A stretch of 64,000 nucleotides of DNA from Gemmatimonadetes bacterium 13_1_20CM_4_69_16 (GCA_001919865.1 MNIR01000052.1:1-64000); one strand, 5' to 3'. Numbered from the stretch's first letter, positions 50,503 to 60,057 are shown. A program made the numbers and translations. The notes: generated from the letters alone by a model not told the origin.

Positions 50503-52170
50503 ATGATCGCCCTCGCCCGCAAGTACCGCCCTAAGCGCTTTGCCGACCTGATCGTGCAGACGCACGTGGCCGCGGCGCTGCGGGGTGCCGTGGCGAGTGG
50601 CCGCGTCGCCCATGGCTATCTGTTCGCGGGACCCCGTGGCGTGGGCAAGACCACCGCGGCGCGCGTGCTGGCGATGGCGTTGAACTGTGAGCGGCGCGAG
50701 CCGTCGGGCGAGCCGTGCGGCGTGTGCGAGTCGTGCGTGCGGATCTGGACGGGCGCGGCGAACCTGGACGTGGTCGAGCTCGATGCCGCGTCGAATCGCG
50801 GCGTGGACGACGCGCGCGATTTGCGCGAGCGCGCGATGTACGCCGCGTCGGCGGAGGGACGCTACAAGGTCTACATCGTGGACGAGGCGCACATGCTCAC
50901 CCGCGAGGCGTGGAACGCCTTGCTCAAGATCCTGGAAGAGCCGCCGTCGCGGGTCGTGTTCGTGTTCGCCACCACGGAGCCGCAGAAGATCGCGCAGAGC
51001 GCCGCACCCATCCTCTCGCGGCTCCAACGGTTCGACTTTCGGCGCATCGGTCCGCACGCCATCACCGACCGACTGAAGCAGGTCCTCGCCGCCGAGGATC
51101 TGGCGGCGGACGACGACGCCGTACAGCTCATCGCCAAGAGCGCCGACGGCGGCATGCGGGATGGCCTGTCCATCCTCGACCAGGTGCTCTCGTTCGGGGA
51201 GGGGCCCGTGACCGCGCAGCGCGTGCGCGAGGTGCTCGGGCTCATCCCGGAAGACGTGTACGGCGAGCTGCTCCGCCTCGTCGCCGAGCGGGACGCGAAG
51301 GCCGTATTCCCGGTGGTGGACCGGCTGGTGGACGCGGGTGCCGACCTGGGCGAGTTCGTCGCCGGAGCGGGCGAGACGCTGCGGGCCGTCCTGCTGGTCG
51401 GCCTGGGAGGCAAGCCCGAGGGTACCACGGAGGGGATGGTGGCGCTGATCGAACGGTACGCCTCCCTCCTCCCCGCTCCCGACGTGGTCCGCCTGCTCGC
51501 GGTGCTGTCGGAGATGGAGACGCAGCTGCGCACCAGCGGCAACATGCGACTGACGGTCGAGCTCCTGTTGTTGCGCTGGGCGATGATGGGTCGGACGGTC
51601 GAACTCGAGACGGTCATTCGCGCGCTGAATACAGAGCCGGGGAAAAAGCCGGGGACGGGGGAAATGCTGGGGAAGGGTGATGCGCCGGCCGTCCTCCGGG
51701 ATGCGGCGACCGGCTCGCCCGCGCCCCTTCCCCCTTCCCCGGCCGTTCCACCGGCGGTGCCCCCTCCTGAGAAAGGCCCGTTAACCGTCGATCGGCTGCG
51801 TGATCTCTGGCCGCGCATCATCGAAGACGCGCGCGCCAAGAGTCCCATGCTGGGCGCGCTGCTGCAGGTGACCGAGATCGCGGGTCTCGACGGTTCGACC
51901 GTTTCTGTGCGCCTGCTCGACACCAATCCGGTGCACGCCGAAGGCATCGAGCGCCAGCGGGACGCGCTCGCGCTACTGGTCGGGCGTTACGTCACGGCGC
52001 CGGTTCGCATCAAGCTACAGGCAGCGGCCAGCGGGGAGCGGGCCCCCCCCCAGCGCTCGTCCCGCATGACGGAGGAGGGCGCGCGCGCCGACCGACTCAA
52101 GGCGTTGCGGGCGAAGGACCCCAGCCTCAACGCCGCCATCGACGCGCTGGATCTGGAGTTGCTGGAGTAG
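50503..52170 (+). CDS. dnaX: DNA polymerase III subunit tau (and possibly gamma)
   Basis: Clamp-loader ATPase that organises the replisome. 555 residues from ATG 50503 (MIALARKYRPKRF); the tracked 50410 start lies in the repeat. Walker A GPRGVGKTT, zinc cysteines NCERREPSGEPCGVCESC, DEAH-type IVDEAHML, and sensor LSRLQRFDF are in order. After domain III comes a Pro-rich linker and a tau-specific C-terminal region. A possible -1 frameshift at codon 382 would give a 392-residue gamma-like product (see the site feature). Confidence 0.96.
   Translation: MIALARKYRPKRFADLIVQTHVAAALRGAVASGRVAHGYLFAGPRGVGKTTAARVLAMALNCERREPSGEPCGVCESCVRIWTGAANLDVVELDAASNRGVDDARDLRERAMYAASAEGRYKVYIVDEAHMLTREAWNALLKILEEPPSRVVFVFATTEPQKIAQSAAPILSRLQRFDFRRIGPHAITDRLKQVLAAEDLAADDDAVQLIAKSADGGMRDGLSILDQVLSFGEGPVTAQRVREVLGLIPEDVYGELLRLVAERDAKAVFPVVDRLVDAGADLGEFVAGAGETLRAVLLVGLGGKPEGTTEGMVALIERYASLLPAPDVVRLLAVLSEMETQLRTSGNMRLTVELLLLRWAMMGRTVELETVIRALNTEPGKKPGTGEMLGKGDAPAVLRDAATGSPAPLPPSPAVPPAVPPPEKGPLTVDRLRDLWPRIIEDARAKSPMLGALLQVTEIAGLDGSTVSVRLLDTNPVHAEGIERQRDALALLVGRYVTAPVRIKLQAAASGERAPPQRSSRMTEEGARADRLKALRAKDPSLNAAIDALDLELLE
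51640..51699 (+). other. Candidate -1 programmed frameshift site in dnaX
   Basis: In-frame GGG-AAA-AAG (51640-51648) is followed directly by a GC stem, CCGGGGACGG (51649-51658) with CCGTCC-T-CCGG (51689-51699, one bulge). Slipping back one base on AAA-AAG adds ten residues (AGDGGNAGEG) and stops at TGA 51678-51680. The layout mirrors E. coli dnaX (A-AAA-AAG plus stem-loop), but the base before AAA is G, so P-site re-pairing would have a mismatch. Confidence 0.4.
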
Positions 52171-52207
52171 CTTGCCACCTGTTTAGGCGAGGGGTAACTT
52201 TCGACGT

Positions 52208-52525
52208 ATGGCGGATTTATCCAACTTGCTCCAGCTGGGGCAGCAGATGCAGTTCCGGCTCTCCGAGATCCAGTCCCAGCTGGCACAGCAGACGGTGACC
52301 GCTTCCGCTGGGGGGGGGATGGTGCAGGCCACCGCCGACGGGCGGGGCCACATCCGCTCGATCAAGATCGATCCCCAGGCGGTGGCCCAGGGCGATATCG
52401 AGATGCTCGAGGACCTCGTGGTCGCGGCGGTCTCGCAAGCGCAGCAGCGCGCCGCCGAGCTCTATCAGGCGGAAGTGAAAAAGCTCGCCTCGGGCCTGCC
52501 GTTCCCGTTTCAGTTGCCACTGTAG
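52208..52525 (+). CDS. ebfC: YbaB/EbfC family nucleoid-associated protein
   Basis: 105 residues. MADLSNLLQLGQQMQFRLSEIQSQL forms the long N-terminal helix; GGGMVQATADGRGHIRSIKIDP is the central beta sheet and the VSQAQQRAAELYQAEVKKL helix closes it. The dimer binds DNA in a tweezer fashion. Placement between dnaX and recR is conserved across bacteria. It ends 6 bp before recR. Confidence 0.95.
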   Translation: MADLSNLLQLGQQMQFRLSEIQSQLAQQTVTASAGGGMVQATADGRGHIRSIKIDPQAVAQGDIEMLEDLVVAAVSQAQQRAAELYQAEVKKLASGLPFPFQLPL

Positions 52526-52531
52526 TTCGCC

Positions 52532-53134
52532 GTGTCGGCCATCGAGGATCTCGTGACGGAGCTCGCCAAGCTCCCCGGGATCGGGCGCAAGACGGCGCAG
52601 CGGCTCACGTTTTACCTGTTGAAGCAGCCGGCCGAGACCGCCACGCGCTTGTCGCAGGCGATCCAGCAGGTGCGCGAGCGCGTCACGGCCTGCCGGGTGT
52701 GCGGCACGCTGACCGACGCGGACCCGTGCGGGATCTGCACGGACCCGCGCCGCGACGACGGCCTCGTTTGCGTGGTGGAAGAGGCCTCGGACGTGACGGC
52801 GATCGAGCGGGCGGGCCGGTTCCGGGGGCGCTATCACGTCTTGGGGGGGCGGCTCAGCCCGCTTGAGGGCGTGGGCCCCGAGGCGCTACGCATCGACGGA
52901 TTGCTGACCCGCGTCGCCAACGGGGCGGGGGTGCGCGAGGTGATCATCGCGACCAACCCCTCGATGGAGGGAGAGGTGACGGCGACGTACCTGCAGCAGG
53001 CGCTCAAGCCCAGCGGCGTGCGCGTCACCCGCATCGCGCGCGGCCTGCCGGTGGGGGGGGATCTCGAGTACGCCGACGGCGTGACCATCGCGCAGGCGTT
53101 GCTCGCGCGGCGGGACATGTCCGAGGCCGACTGA
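52532..53134 (+). CDS. recR: Recombination mediator RecR
   Basis: Works with RecO/RecF to load RecA at gaps. 200 residues from GTG 52532: helix-hairpin-helix LAKLPGIGRKTAQRLTFYLL, four-Cys zinc finger (CRVCGTLTDADPCGICTDPRRD), and a Toprim domain (VCVVEEASDVTAIERAGRF, YHVLGGRLSPLEGVGPEALR, IIATNPSMEGEVTATYL). Full length for the family. Confidence 0.97.
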   Translation: MSAIEDLVTELAKLPGIGRKTAQRLTFYLLKQPAETATRLSQAIQQVRERVTACRVCGTLTDADPCGICTDPRRDDGLVCVVEEASDVTAIERAGRFRGRYHVLGGRLSPLEGVGPEALRIDGLLTRVANGAGVREVIIATNPSMEGEVTATYLQQALKPSGVRVTRIARGLPVGGDLEYADGVTIAQALLARRDMSEAD

Positions 53135-53147
53135 CCGGGGAAACGCG

Positions 53148-53657
53148 ATGGCGGGTGCGGCGAGCTGGTCGTTTTCGGAAAACGATTTCAAGCAGATCCA
53201 GCAGCATCTCCTGGCGTTCCTGCGCGACTCGAACGCCCGCTGCGCCTTGCTGGTCGATCGCACCGGCCAGCTCGTCGCCACCGTCGGCGACGCTCCCCAG
53301 TTCGACTCCGCCGCCTTCGCCTCCCTCACGGCCGCCGACTTCAGTGCCAACGATCAGCTCGCCAAGATGATCGGCGAGCACGAGTTCGCGTCGCTCGTCC
53401 ACCAGGGTCAAAAGGAGTCAATGTTCCTGGCGGACGTGGCGAAGCGGGTGATCCTGGTCGTGCTGTTCGACCAACGCACCACGCTCGGTCTGGTGAAGCT
53501 CAAGGGGAAAGGAGCGGTCGAGAGCCTGACGAAGATATTCGAGGAGATGTTCAACCGAGTGGGCGCGGGGCCGGGGGGGCAAGCGGGGCCGGGGGGGACG
53601 CCGCAAAAGGGCTTGCTCGAGGGGGCGGAAGACGAAATTGACAAACTCTTCGGATAA
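53148..53657 (+). CDS. mglB: Roadblock/LC7 domain protein, MglB-like
   Basis: 169 residues. Roadblock fold: FKQIQQHLLAFLRDSNARCA, LLVDRTGQLVATVGD, FASLVHQGQKESMFLADV and VILVVLFDQRTTLGLVKLK. MglB is the GTPase-activating partner of MglA in polarity control. A Gly/Pro linker and an acidic tail (EGAEDEIDKLFG) extend the C-terminus. It lies 12 bp before mglA in the expected order. Confidence 0.9.
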   Translation: MAGAASWSFSENDFKQIQQHLLAFLRDSNARCALLVDRTGQLVATVGDAPQFDSAAFASLTAADFSANDQLAKMIGEHEFASLVHQGQKESMFLADVAKRVILVVLFDQRTTLGLVKLKGKGAVESLTKIFEEMFNRVGAGPGGQAGPGGTPQKGLLEGAEDEIDKLFG

Positions 53658-53669
53658 GAGGACGCGTCC

Positions 53670-54344
53670 ATGTCGATGATCAACTACGCGTCCCGCGAGA
53701 TCAACTGCAAGCTCGTGTACTACGGCCCGGGCCTGGGCGGCAAGACCACCAACCTCGAGCACATCTATGGCAAGGTGTCGCCCAACACCCGGGGGAAAAT
53801 GATCTCGCTCGCCACCGAGACCGAGCGCACCCTGTTCTTCGACTTCCTGCCGGTCGATCTCGGCACGATCCGGGGCTTCAAGACGCGGTTCCACCTCTAC
53901 ACCGTGCCGGGCCAGGTGTACTACAACGCCAGCCGCAAGCTGATCCTGAAGGGCGTCGACGGCATCGTGTTCGTCGCCGACAGCCAGATCGAGCGCATGG
54001 AAGCGAATGTCGAGTCGATGCAGAACCTGTACGACAACATGTCCGAGTACGGCTACGACCTGACCAGGATCCCGTTCGCGATCCAGTACAACAAGCGCGA
54101 CCTGCCGAACGCCGCGCCGGTGAAGGACCTGCAGGCGTCGCTCAATCCGGGCTGGCCGGTCGAGGACGCCGGCCAGCAGAAGGTCGTCCCCGACCCGGCG
54201 CACCCCGGGGAGAACCTGGTGGACCGGGTGAGCAACGAGTGGATCGGCCACGCCCCCTATCTGGAGGCCGTGGCGGTGCGCGGCGACGGCGTGTTCGACA
54301 CCCTCAAGCTGGTCAGCAAGATGGTATTGAAGACGCTGAGCTAG
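53670..54344 (+). CDS. mglA: MglA-like small GTPase
   Basis: Ras-like switch that marks a cell pole. 224 residues: P-loop [17 protein letters not shown], switch region [23 protein letters not shown] motif TVPGQVYYN in place of DxxG, and base-specificity [11 protein letters not shown]-terminal stretch [20 protein letters not shown] matches MglA. AGAGGACG precedes the ATG. Gliding genes are not in this window, so its role here (polarity of growth, secretion or pili) is open. Confidence 0.93.
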   Translation: MSMINYASREINCKLVYYGPGLGGKTTNLEHIYGKVSPNTRGKMISLATETERTLFFDFLPVDLGTIRGFKTRFHLYTVPGQVYYNASRKLILKGVDGIVFVADSQIERMEANVESMQNLYDNMSEYGYDLTRIPFAIQYNKRDLPNAAPVKDLQASLNPGWPVEDAGQQKVVPDPAHPGENLVDRVSNEWIGHAPYLEAVAVRGDGVFDTLKLVSKMVLKTLS

Positions 54345-54356
54345 GGGGACGGTCCT

Positions 54357-54998
54357 ATGCGGTGGACCCTGCCCAACATCCTCACCCTCGCGCGCATCTG
54401 CCTCACGCCGGTCATCGCGCTGCTTCCCTTCATTCAAGGCTACTGGCCCAAGGTCATCGCGTTCGTGATCTTCCTCGCGGCGGGCGCCTCGGACGTGGTG
54501 GACGGCTACCTCGCCCGCCGCCGCAACGAAGTGAGCGAGCTGGGGCAGCTGCTCGACCCGATCGCCGACAAGCTGCTGCTGTTCGCGACGCTCATCCCCA
54601 TCTTCTGGCTCACGCGCCATCCGACGATCCTGGTGGATTACCGCATTCCCTGGTGGGGCAGCTTCCCGGTGTGGGTGGCGCTGCTGCTCGTGGGGCGCGA
54701 GCTCCTGATGACGGCGTTCCGGTTCTTCGCCAAGCGGCGCGGCGTCGTGATCCCGGCGATGGGGGCGGGGAAGCTCAAAGCGGTCGTGCAGAACGTCTTC
54801 ATCGGGGCGACGCTGTTCTGGTTCGCGTGGAAGGACGCCCTCGCCGCCCACCGCTGGGCCGGATGGTTCCGGAACTTCTGGAACGAGTTCCACGGCGCCG
54901 TGGTGGCGGTTACGCTCGCCGGGGCGATCCTGCTCACGGTGTACTCTCTCATCGTGTACCTGTACCGCTATCGCGCGCTGCTCAAAGGCGGCGGGTGA
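54357..54998 (+). CDS. pgsA: CDP-diacylglycerol-glycerol-3-phosphate 3-phosphatidyltransferase
   Basis: Commits CDP-diacylglycerol to phosphatidylglycerol synthesis in the inner membrane. 213 residues. The CDP-alcohol phosphotransferase motif D-x2-DG-x2-AR-x8-G-x3-D-x3-D is complete in SDVVDGYLARRRNEVSELGQ plus LLDPIADK. Starts MRWTLPNILTLARICLTPVI as is typical. Hydrophobic helices flank it. GTGA overlap with cinA, a common pairing. Confidence 0.94.
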   Translation: MRWTLPNILTLARICLTPVIALLPFIQGYWPKVIAFVIFLAAGASDVVDGYLARRRNEVSELGQLLDPIADKLLLFATLIPIFWLTRHPTILVDYRIPWWGSFPVWVALLLVGRELLMTAFRFFAKRRGVVIPAMGAGKLKAVVQNVFIGATLFWFAWKDALAAHRWAGWFRNFWNEFHGAVVAVTLAGAILLTVYSLIVYLYRYRALLKGGG

Positions 54999-56254
54999 AG
55001 CTCGAAATCGTCACGATCGGCACGGAGCTGCTGCTCGGTCATACCGTCGACACCAACGCCGCCGAGCTGGGGCGGGCGCTGGCGGCGGCGGGCGCCGAGA
55101 TCACGCGCCGCACCACGGTCGCCGATCGCCCGGAGGCGATTCGCAGCGCCGTGGCCGAGGCGCTCGAGCGCACCGGGTTCGTCCTCACGACGGGGGGTCT
55201 CGGCCCCACCCGCGACGACATGACCAAGACCGTCGTGGCGGAGCTGTTCGGCAAGCGGCTGGTCACCGACGCCAAGCTCCTGGCCGACATCGAGGCGCGG
55301 TTCCGGCGCATGGGGCGTCCGATGCCTGCCATCAATCGCACGCAGGCGGAGGTGCCGGAAGGGGCGTGCGTCCTCCCCAACCCGCGCGGCACCGCCCCCG
55401 GGCTGTGGATCGAGGACGCGCGCGGCCGCGTTGCCGTGCTGCTGCCCGGCGTGCCGCGCGAGATGCGCGGGCTGCTGGTGGAAGAGGTGCTCCCCCGGCT
55501 GGCGCGCCGCGACGCCGGGGGGGGGGCCGGACCGCCGCACGTCGTCCTGTCGCGCAGCGTGCGCACCACGGGCGTCTCCGAGTCGGCGCTCGCCGAGCGC
55601 ATCGGAGAGATCGAAGCGGAGATCGCCCCGCTCACGCTCGCTTATCTGCCGTCCACGGATGGGGTGGATCTGCGGCTCACGGCCTGGGGGCTGGAGCTGG
55701 GCGACGCCGAGCGCCGGCTCGCCGCCGCCGCGGCGCGACTGAAAGAGCGCGCCGGCGAGCACTGCTACGGTGAAGACGGGGCGGACCTGGCGGCCGTGGT
55801 GCTCGACGCGCTGCGGAAGCAGCGTCGCCGACTCGGCGTTGCCGAGTCGTGCACGGGGGGGATGGTCGCCGAGCGCATCACCAACATCCCGGGCTCTTCG
55901 GACACCTTCATCGGCGGCGTGGTGGCCTACGCCGACGTCATCAAGACCGCCGCTCTCAAGGTGCCGCTCGAGACCATCGCAGCCCACGGGGCCGTGTCGG
56001 AGGAGACGGTGCGCGCGATGGCGGAGGGCGCGCAGCGGCTCTTTTCGGTGGACGCGACCATCGCGGTCACCGGCATCGCGGGCCCCGGGGGTGGGACGCC
56101 CGAAAAGCCGGTGGGAACGGTCTGGCTCGCCGCGCGCGTGCACACCGATACCCGTGCGCTGCACCGCGTATTCCCGGGCGACCGTGATGAGATCCGCCGC
56201 CGCAGCGCGCAGGCGGCGCTCGACCTGCTGCGGCGGCTGCTCGCGCCAGGCTGA
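54995..56254 (+). CDS. cinA: CinA-family nicotinamide nucleotide amidase / competence-damage protein
   Basis: 419 residues from GTG 54995. The N-terminal MoCF/COG1058 domain (IVTIGTELLLGHTVDTNAAE, LTTGGLGPTRDDMTKTVVAE) and C-terminal NMN deamidase domain (GVAESCTGGMVAERITNIPG, VVAYADVIKTAALKV, VTGIAGPGGGTPEKPVGTVW) are both complete. It would clear NMN and ADP-ribose-type damage products in NAD recycling. The tracked 54239 start runs through pgsA in another frame. Confidence 0.95.
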   Translation: MKLEIVTIGTELLLGHTVDTNAAELGRALAAAGAEITRRTTVADRPEAIRSAVAEALERTGFVLTTGGLGPTRDDMTKTVVAELFGKRLVTDAKLLADIEARFRRMGRPMPAINRTQAEVPEGACVLPNPRGTAPGLWIEDARGRVAVLLPGVPREMRGLLVEEVLPRLARRDAGGGAGPPHVVLSRSVRTTGVSESALAERIGEIEAEIAPLTLAYLPSTDGVDLRLTAWGLELGDAERRLAAAAARLKERAGEHCYGEDGADLAAVVLDALRKQRRRLGVAESCTGGMVAERITNIPGSSDTFIGGVVAYADVIKTAALKVPLETIAAHGAVSEETVRAMAEGAQRLFSVDATIAVTGIAGPGGGTPEKPVGTVWLAARVHTDTRALHRVFPGDRDEIRRRSAQAALDLLRRLLAPG

Positions 56255-57078
56255 TGCCGGCCCTCTCCGCACCCGACGGCACCCAGCTCGTGTACGATGC
56301 CTACGAGCCGCGTCAGGCCCGCGCCGCCGTGCTGGTGCTGCACGGCTGGTCGGACCATGCGGGCCGGTGGCGCGAGGTGGGTGAGCGGTTGCGAGACGCT
56401 GGGCTCGCCGCGTACCTGCTCGACCAGCGGGGCCACGGGCGCTCGGGCGGTCGCCGCGGCTATCTGTCGCGCTTCAGCCAGCTGCTGGGCGACCTGCAGG
56501 CATTCCGGCGGGCGGTCCGGCTCCGCACGCAGGGCCCGCAAGTACTGTTGGGCCACTCGTTCGGCGGGCTCGTGACGCTGCGCTACCTCGAGACCCAGCC
56601 GAGCGACCCGATCGCGGCCGCGGTGATTTCATCTCCCTGGCTCGCCTTGGCGTTCCGGCCACCCGCGTGGAAGCGGGTCGCGGGGCGAGTGCTGCAAGAC
56701 CTGTGGGCGACGTTCCCCGTCCCCTTCAGCCTCGATACCGAGCACCTGAGCCGCGATCCCGCGATCAACACGGCCTACGGTGAGGACCCGGCGGTGCACG
56801 GCGTGATGTCGCCGGGCGGGTGGCGCGAGATCAAGTGGGCTCAGGGAGCCGTCATCGCCGACGGCCAGCGCATCGAGTCCCCGCTGCTGTTCCTGCTCGC
56901 GGGCGAAGACCGCATCGCGGACGCGCATCTCGGGCGAGCGTTCGCCGACGGACTCAAGGGCACGGTGCAGGTTCGCTGGTATCCCGAGATGTATCACGAG
57001 ATTCTGCACGACCCGCAGCGGGAGCGTGTGTTTCAGGAGATGCTGCAGTTCGTTGACGCGCATATTGGGCATGCGTAA
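56254..57078 (+). CDS. Alpha/beta hydrolase, monoacylglycerol lipase-like
   Basis: 274 residues, starting by TGATG overlap with cinA. Serine-hydrolase layout: oxyanion loop LVLHGWSDHAGRW, nucleophile elbow LLGHSFGGLVTLRYLE, acid in LLFLLAGEDRIAD, His in YPEMYHEILHDPQRE, matching the lysophospholipase (Hydrolase_4) group. No signal peptide. Neighbouring pgsA makes lipid turnover a natural role, but the substrate cannot be read. Confidence 0.88.
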   Translation: MPALSAPDGTQLVYDAYEPRQARAAVLVLHGWSDHAGRWREVGERLRDAGLAAYLLDQRGHGRSGGRRGYLSRFSQLLGDLQAFRRAVRLRTQGPQVLLGHSFGGLVTLRYLETQPSDPIAAAVISSPWLALAFRPPAWKRVAGRVLQDLWATFPVPFSLDTEHLSRDPAINTAYGEDPAVHGVMSPGGWREIKWAQGAVIADGQRIESPLLFLLAGEDRIADAHLGRAFADGLKGTVQVRWYPEMYHEILHDPQRERVFQEMLQFVDAHIGHA

Positions 57079-57141
57079 CTCTGAAAGACGACGACTCGTA
57101 AGAGTCCCATCAGCCTGGGACCGGGGGCCTCTCGTCCCGAG

Positions 57142-57170
57142 TTTACCGGTGCCGTTCTGGCAGCTAGCTT
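57142..57170 (+). promoter_or_regulatory. Likely promoter of grpE-dnaJ (TTTACC-17-TAGCTT)
   Basis: TTTACC at 57142-57147 and TAGCTT at 57165-57170, leaving a leader of about 90 bases before grpE. The leader can pair GTTCTG with CAGAAC across 60 bases. No CIRCE element (TTAGCACTC-N9-GAGTGCTAA) is present. Confidence 0.4.
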
Positions 57171-57267
57171 CTCGTGCGATAGCAGGTTCCGAGTCCGTGC
57201 ATGGACCACCTCCGTCAGAACGGCGCGCGGCGGGCGGCATGACGATTGCCTAGTGAAGCGGAAACCT

Positions 57268-57891
57268 ATGAAACACGACGACGAGCAGCCGCAGCCGGCG
57301 GAGCAGCCGGGTGCGCCTGAGGCTATCGAGCCTGAGCAGGCCGGGCTGACTCCTGCGGGGGCATTGATCGAGCCTCCGGCGGAGGCGGTGGCGCGGCTCG
57401 AGGCCGAGCTCGCCGCCCTCAAGGATCGCCATCTCCGGCTCGCCGCCGAGTACGACAACTTCCGCAAGCGGACCACCAAAGAGCGGAGTGAGCTGTGGGC
57501 CAAGGCCCAGGCCGATGTGCTGCATCGTCTGGTGGATGCGCTCGACGACCTCGCCCGCTTCGCCCATGTCGATCCCAGCCAGACGGACGCCAAGGCGATC
57601 CACGACGGCGTGGAGATGGTGGAGCGCAAGCTCTGGAAGGAGCTGGACGCGCTCGGCGTGACGCGGGTGGACCAGCTAGGGGTGCCGTTCGATCCCAACC
57701 TGCACGAGGCGGTGACGACTGCGCCGGCGGATCACCCGGCGAAGGACCACACCGTCGGCGCCGTGCTGCAGCCGGGCTACCAACTGGGAGGCGCGTTGAT
57801 CCGTCCGGCGCGGGTGGTGGTGCTCACGTGGCAGGGGGAGCGGCCGGAGGACGGGGGTGCGGCGTCGCGCCCGCGAGGTGAGGGCGGCTGA
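57268..57891 (+). CDS. grpE: GrpE, DnaK nucleotide-exchange factor
   Basis: About 207 residues. A disordered acidic N-terminus ([20 protein letters not shown]) is followed by the long dimer helix ([20 protein letters not shown]), the [15 protein letters not shown] signature, and the beta domain ([40 protein letters not shown]). I chose ATG 57268; GTG 57253 is an alternative with no better ribosome site. TGATG overlap with dnaJ. dnaK is not in the window. Confidence 0.95.
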   Translation: MKHDDEQPQPAEQPGAPEAIEPEQAGLTPAGALIEPPAEAVARLEAELAALKDRHLRLAAEYDNFRKRTTKERSELWAKAQADVLHRLVDALDDLARFAHVDPSQTDAKAIHDGVEMVERKLWKELDALGVTRVDQLGVPFDPNLHEAVTTAPADHPAKDHTVGAVLQPGYQLGGALIRPARVVVLTWQGERPEDGGAASRPRGEGG

Positions 57892-58973
57892 TGGCCGCCT
57901 CGAAGGACTATTATCAGGTCCTTGGCGTCTCCGAGACCGCGACGGTGGACGAGATCAAGAAGGCGTTCCGCCGGCTCGCCAAGCAATACCATCCCGATCG
58001 AAACCCCAAAGCCCAGGCGGCCGAGCGCTTCAAGGAGATCAACGAAGCGCACGACGTGCTGAGCGATCCTGAGAAGCGCAAGAAGTACGACCAGTTGCGC
58101 CGCTACGGCGCGTTCGCGGGCCGAGGCGCTGGCCCGGGGGGCGGCGGGGGGGGCGCGTACGGAAACTCGGGGGTCGATTTCGACCTATCGGATCTCGGCT
58201 CGTTTGGCGGACTGGGAGACCTGTTCTCGTCGATCTTCGGCCGGCGTGGCTCGGGTCGGACGGAGGAGGAAGACGAGATCGAGGTGGCGGTCGCGATTCC
58301 GTTCCGCGTGGCCGCGTTGGGCGGCCGGGTCCCCATCGTGCTTCCGATGGCCGAGGTGTGCCCGACCTGCAGCGGCAGCGGCGCCGCGCCGGGCGCCACC
58401 TTGTCGACGTGCCCCGAGTGCAAGGGCAAAGGGACGATCTCGTTCGGGCAGGGTGGCTTTGCCGTGCAGCGGCCCTGCCCCGTCTGCCGCGGCAAAGGCA
58501 AGGTGCCGTCGCAGCGCTGTCCTACGTGCAACGGCAACGGCGAGGTCACGGTCCAGAAGCGCCTGGTGATCACTGTGCCGCCGGGCACGGATGACGGCAC
58601 CAGGCTGCGGCTCAAGGGACAGGGGACGAAGGGGAAGGGCGACGTCGTCGTGGTAGTCCAGGTCGAGCCCGATCGCTTCTTCCGGCGCGAGGGGGCGCTC
58701 GATCTGGTCGGCGTCGTGCCGATCAACGTGGCCCAAGCGCTGCTCGGCTCCAAGGTCAGGGTGAAGACCTTGGACGGCCGACGGGTGGTGCTGAAGATTC
58801 CACCGGGCACTCAGCACGGTCAGAAGTTCCGCATCCCGGGGCAGGGGATCGAGCGGAACGGGCGTCGCGGCGACCTGTTCGTGGAAGTGCACGTCACCAT
58901 TCCGGAGCGTCTCACTCCCGAGCAGGAGGCCGCGCTCAAGTCATTCGCGGAGAAGGCCGGACTGAAATACTAG
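57891..58973 (+). CDS. dnaJ: Chaperone DnaJ
   Basis: 360 residues. J domain ([20 protein letters not shown], with HPD in [10 protein letters not shown]), a Gly/Phe-rich stretch ([18 protein letters not shown]), four CxxCxGxG zinc repeats ([32 protein letters not shown]), and two C-terminal substrate domains ([32 protein letters not shown]). Complete type I DnaJ that hands clients to DnaK. Confidence 0.97.
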   Translation: MAASKDYYQVLGVSETATVDEIKKAFRRLAKQYHPDRNPKAQAAERFKEINEAHDVLSDPEKRKKYDQLRRYGAFAGRGAGPGGGGGGAYGNSGVDFDLSDLGSFGGLGDLFSSIFGRRGSGRTEEEDEIEVAVAIPFRVAALGGRVPIVLPMAEVCPTCSGSGAAPGATLSTCPECKGKGTISFGQGGFAVQRPCPVCRGKGKVPSQRCPTCNGNGEVTVQKRLVITVPPGTDDGTRLRLKGQGTKGKGDVVVVVQVEPDRFFRREGALDLVGVVPINVAQALLGSKVRVKTLDGRRVVLKIPPGTQHGQKFRIPGQGIERNGRRGDLFVEVHVTIPERLTPEQEAALKSFAEKAGLKY

Positions 58974-58984
58974 GGAGGTCAGCG

Positions 58985-60040
58985 ATGAAGGCGATCAAAG
59001 GGCCGGCCGTGTTCCTGGCACAGTTCGCCGGCGATGCCCCGCCGTTCAACAGCTTGCAGGCCATCGCCGCTTGGGCTGCCGGGCTCGGCTTCAAGGGAGT
59101 GCAGATCCCGAGCTGGGACCGACGCCTGTTCGACCTCGAGAAAGCCGCCGAGAGCCAGACGTACTGCGACGAGGTGCGGGGCGTCCTGGCCGAGCGCGGC
59201 CTCCAGGTGACGGAGCTCTCAACCCACTTGCAGGGCCAGTTGGTCGCCGTGCATCCCGCCTACGACACCGCGTTTGACGGATTCGCGGCGCCGCAAGTGC
59301 GTGGCAAGCCGCAGGCGCGTGCCGCCTGGGCGGTCGAGCAGCTCAAGCTCGCGGCGCGCGCGTCGCGCCGGCTCGGGATCAGCGAGCATGCGACGTTTTC
59401 CGGCGCGCTGGCGTGGCCGTATCTCTATCCCTGGCCCCCGCGGCCGGCGGGCCTGGTCGAGACGGCGTTCGACGAGCTGGCGCGGCGCTGGCGGCCGATT
59501 CTCGACGCGTTCGATGAGGCGGGCGTCAACGTCTGCTACGAGATCCATCCCGGTGAGGATCTGCATGACGGGGTGACGTTCGAGATGTTCCTCGATCGCG
59601 TCGGTGGTCACAAGCGTTGCAATCTCCTCTACGACCCCAGCCATTTCGTGCTGCAGCAGCTCGACTATCTCGAGTACATCGATCTCTATCACGAGCGGAT
59701 TCGCATGTTCCACGTCAAGGACGCCGAGTTCAACCCGACCGGCCGCCAGGGCGTGTACGGTGGGTTCCAGCCGTGGATCGATCGGGCCGGACGGTTCCGT
59801 TCGCTGGGCGATGGCCAGGTGAACTTCAAAGCGATCTTCTCCAAGCTCGCCCAGTACGACTATCCTGGCTGGGCGGTGCTCGAATGGGAATGCTGTCTCA
59901 AGCACCCCGAGGACGGCGCTCGCGAAGGGGCGAAGTTCATCGCCGACCACATCATCCGCGTCACCGAGAAGGCGTTCGACGATTTCGCCGGTGCCGGCAC
60001 CGACGTAGCGGCGAACCGCCGCATGCTCGGCGTCACCTGA
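58985..60040 (+). CDS. Sugar phosphate isomerase/epimerase (xylose-isomerase-like TIM barrel)
   Basis: 351 residues. AP-endonuclease-2-type TIM barrel: LQAIAAWAAGLGFKGVQIPS at strand 1, VCYEIHPGEDLHDG (metal Glu), NLLYDPSHFVLQQLDYLEYI, MFHVKDAEF and WAVLEWECCLKHPEDGAREG as later metal and substrate loops. GGGAGGTCA upstream is a strong ribosome site. It forms a pair with the next oxidoreductase, a combination typical of inositol or unusual-sugar catabolism; the exact sugar is not deducible. Confidence 0.88.
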   Translation: MKAIKGPAVFLAQFAGDAPPFNSLQAIAAWAAGLGFKGVQIPSWDRRLFDLEKAAESQTYCDEVRGVLAERGLQVTELSTHLQGQLVAVHPAYDTAFDGFAAPQVRGKPQARAAWAVEQLKLAARASRRLGISEHATFSGALAWPYLYPWPPRPAGLVETAFDELARRWRPILDAFDEAGVNVCYEIHPGEDLHDGVTFEMFLDRVGGHKRCNLLYDPSHFVLQQLDYLEYIDLYHERIRMFHVKDAEFNPTGRQGVYGGFQPWIDRAGRFRSLGDGQVNFKAIFSKLAQYDYPGWAVLEWECCLKHPEDGAREGAKFIADHIIRVTEKAFDDFAGAGTDVAANRRMLGVT

Positions 60041-60057
60041 CAGCGGGAGAGCTGAGC

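Noticed and set aside
57079-57267. CIRCE/HrcA operator upstream of grpE
   Set aside because: No TTAGCACTC-N9-GAGTGCTAA or close variant; only a weak GCTAGCTTCTCGTGCGATAGC partial symmetry.
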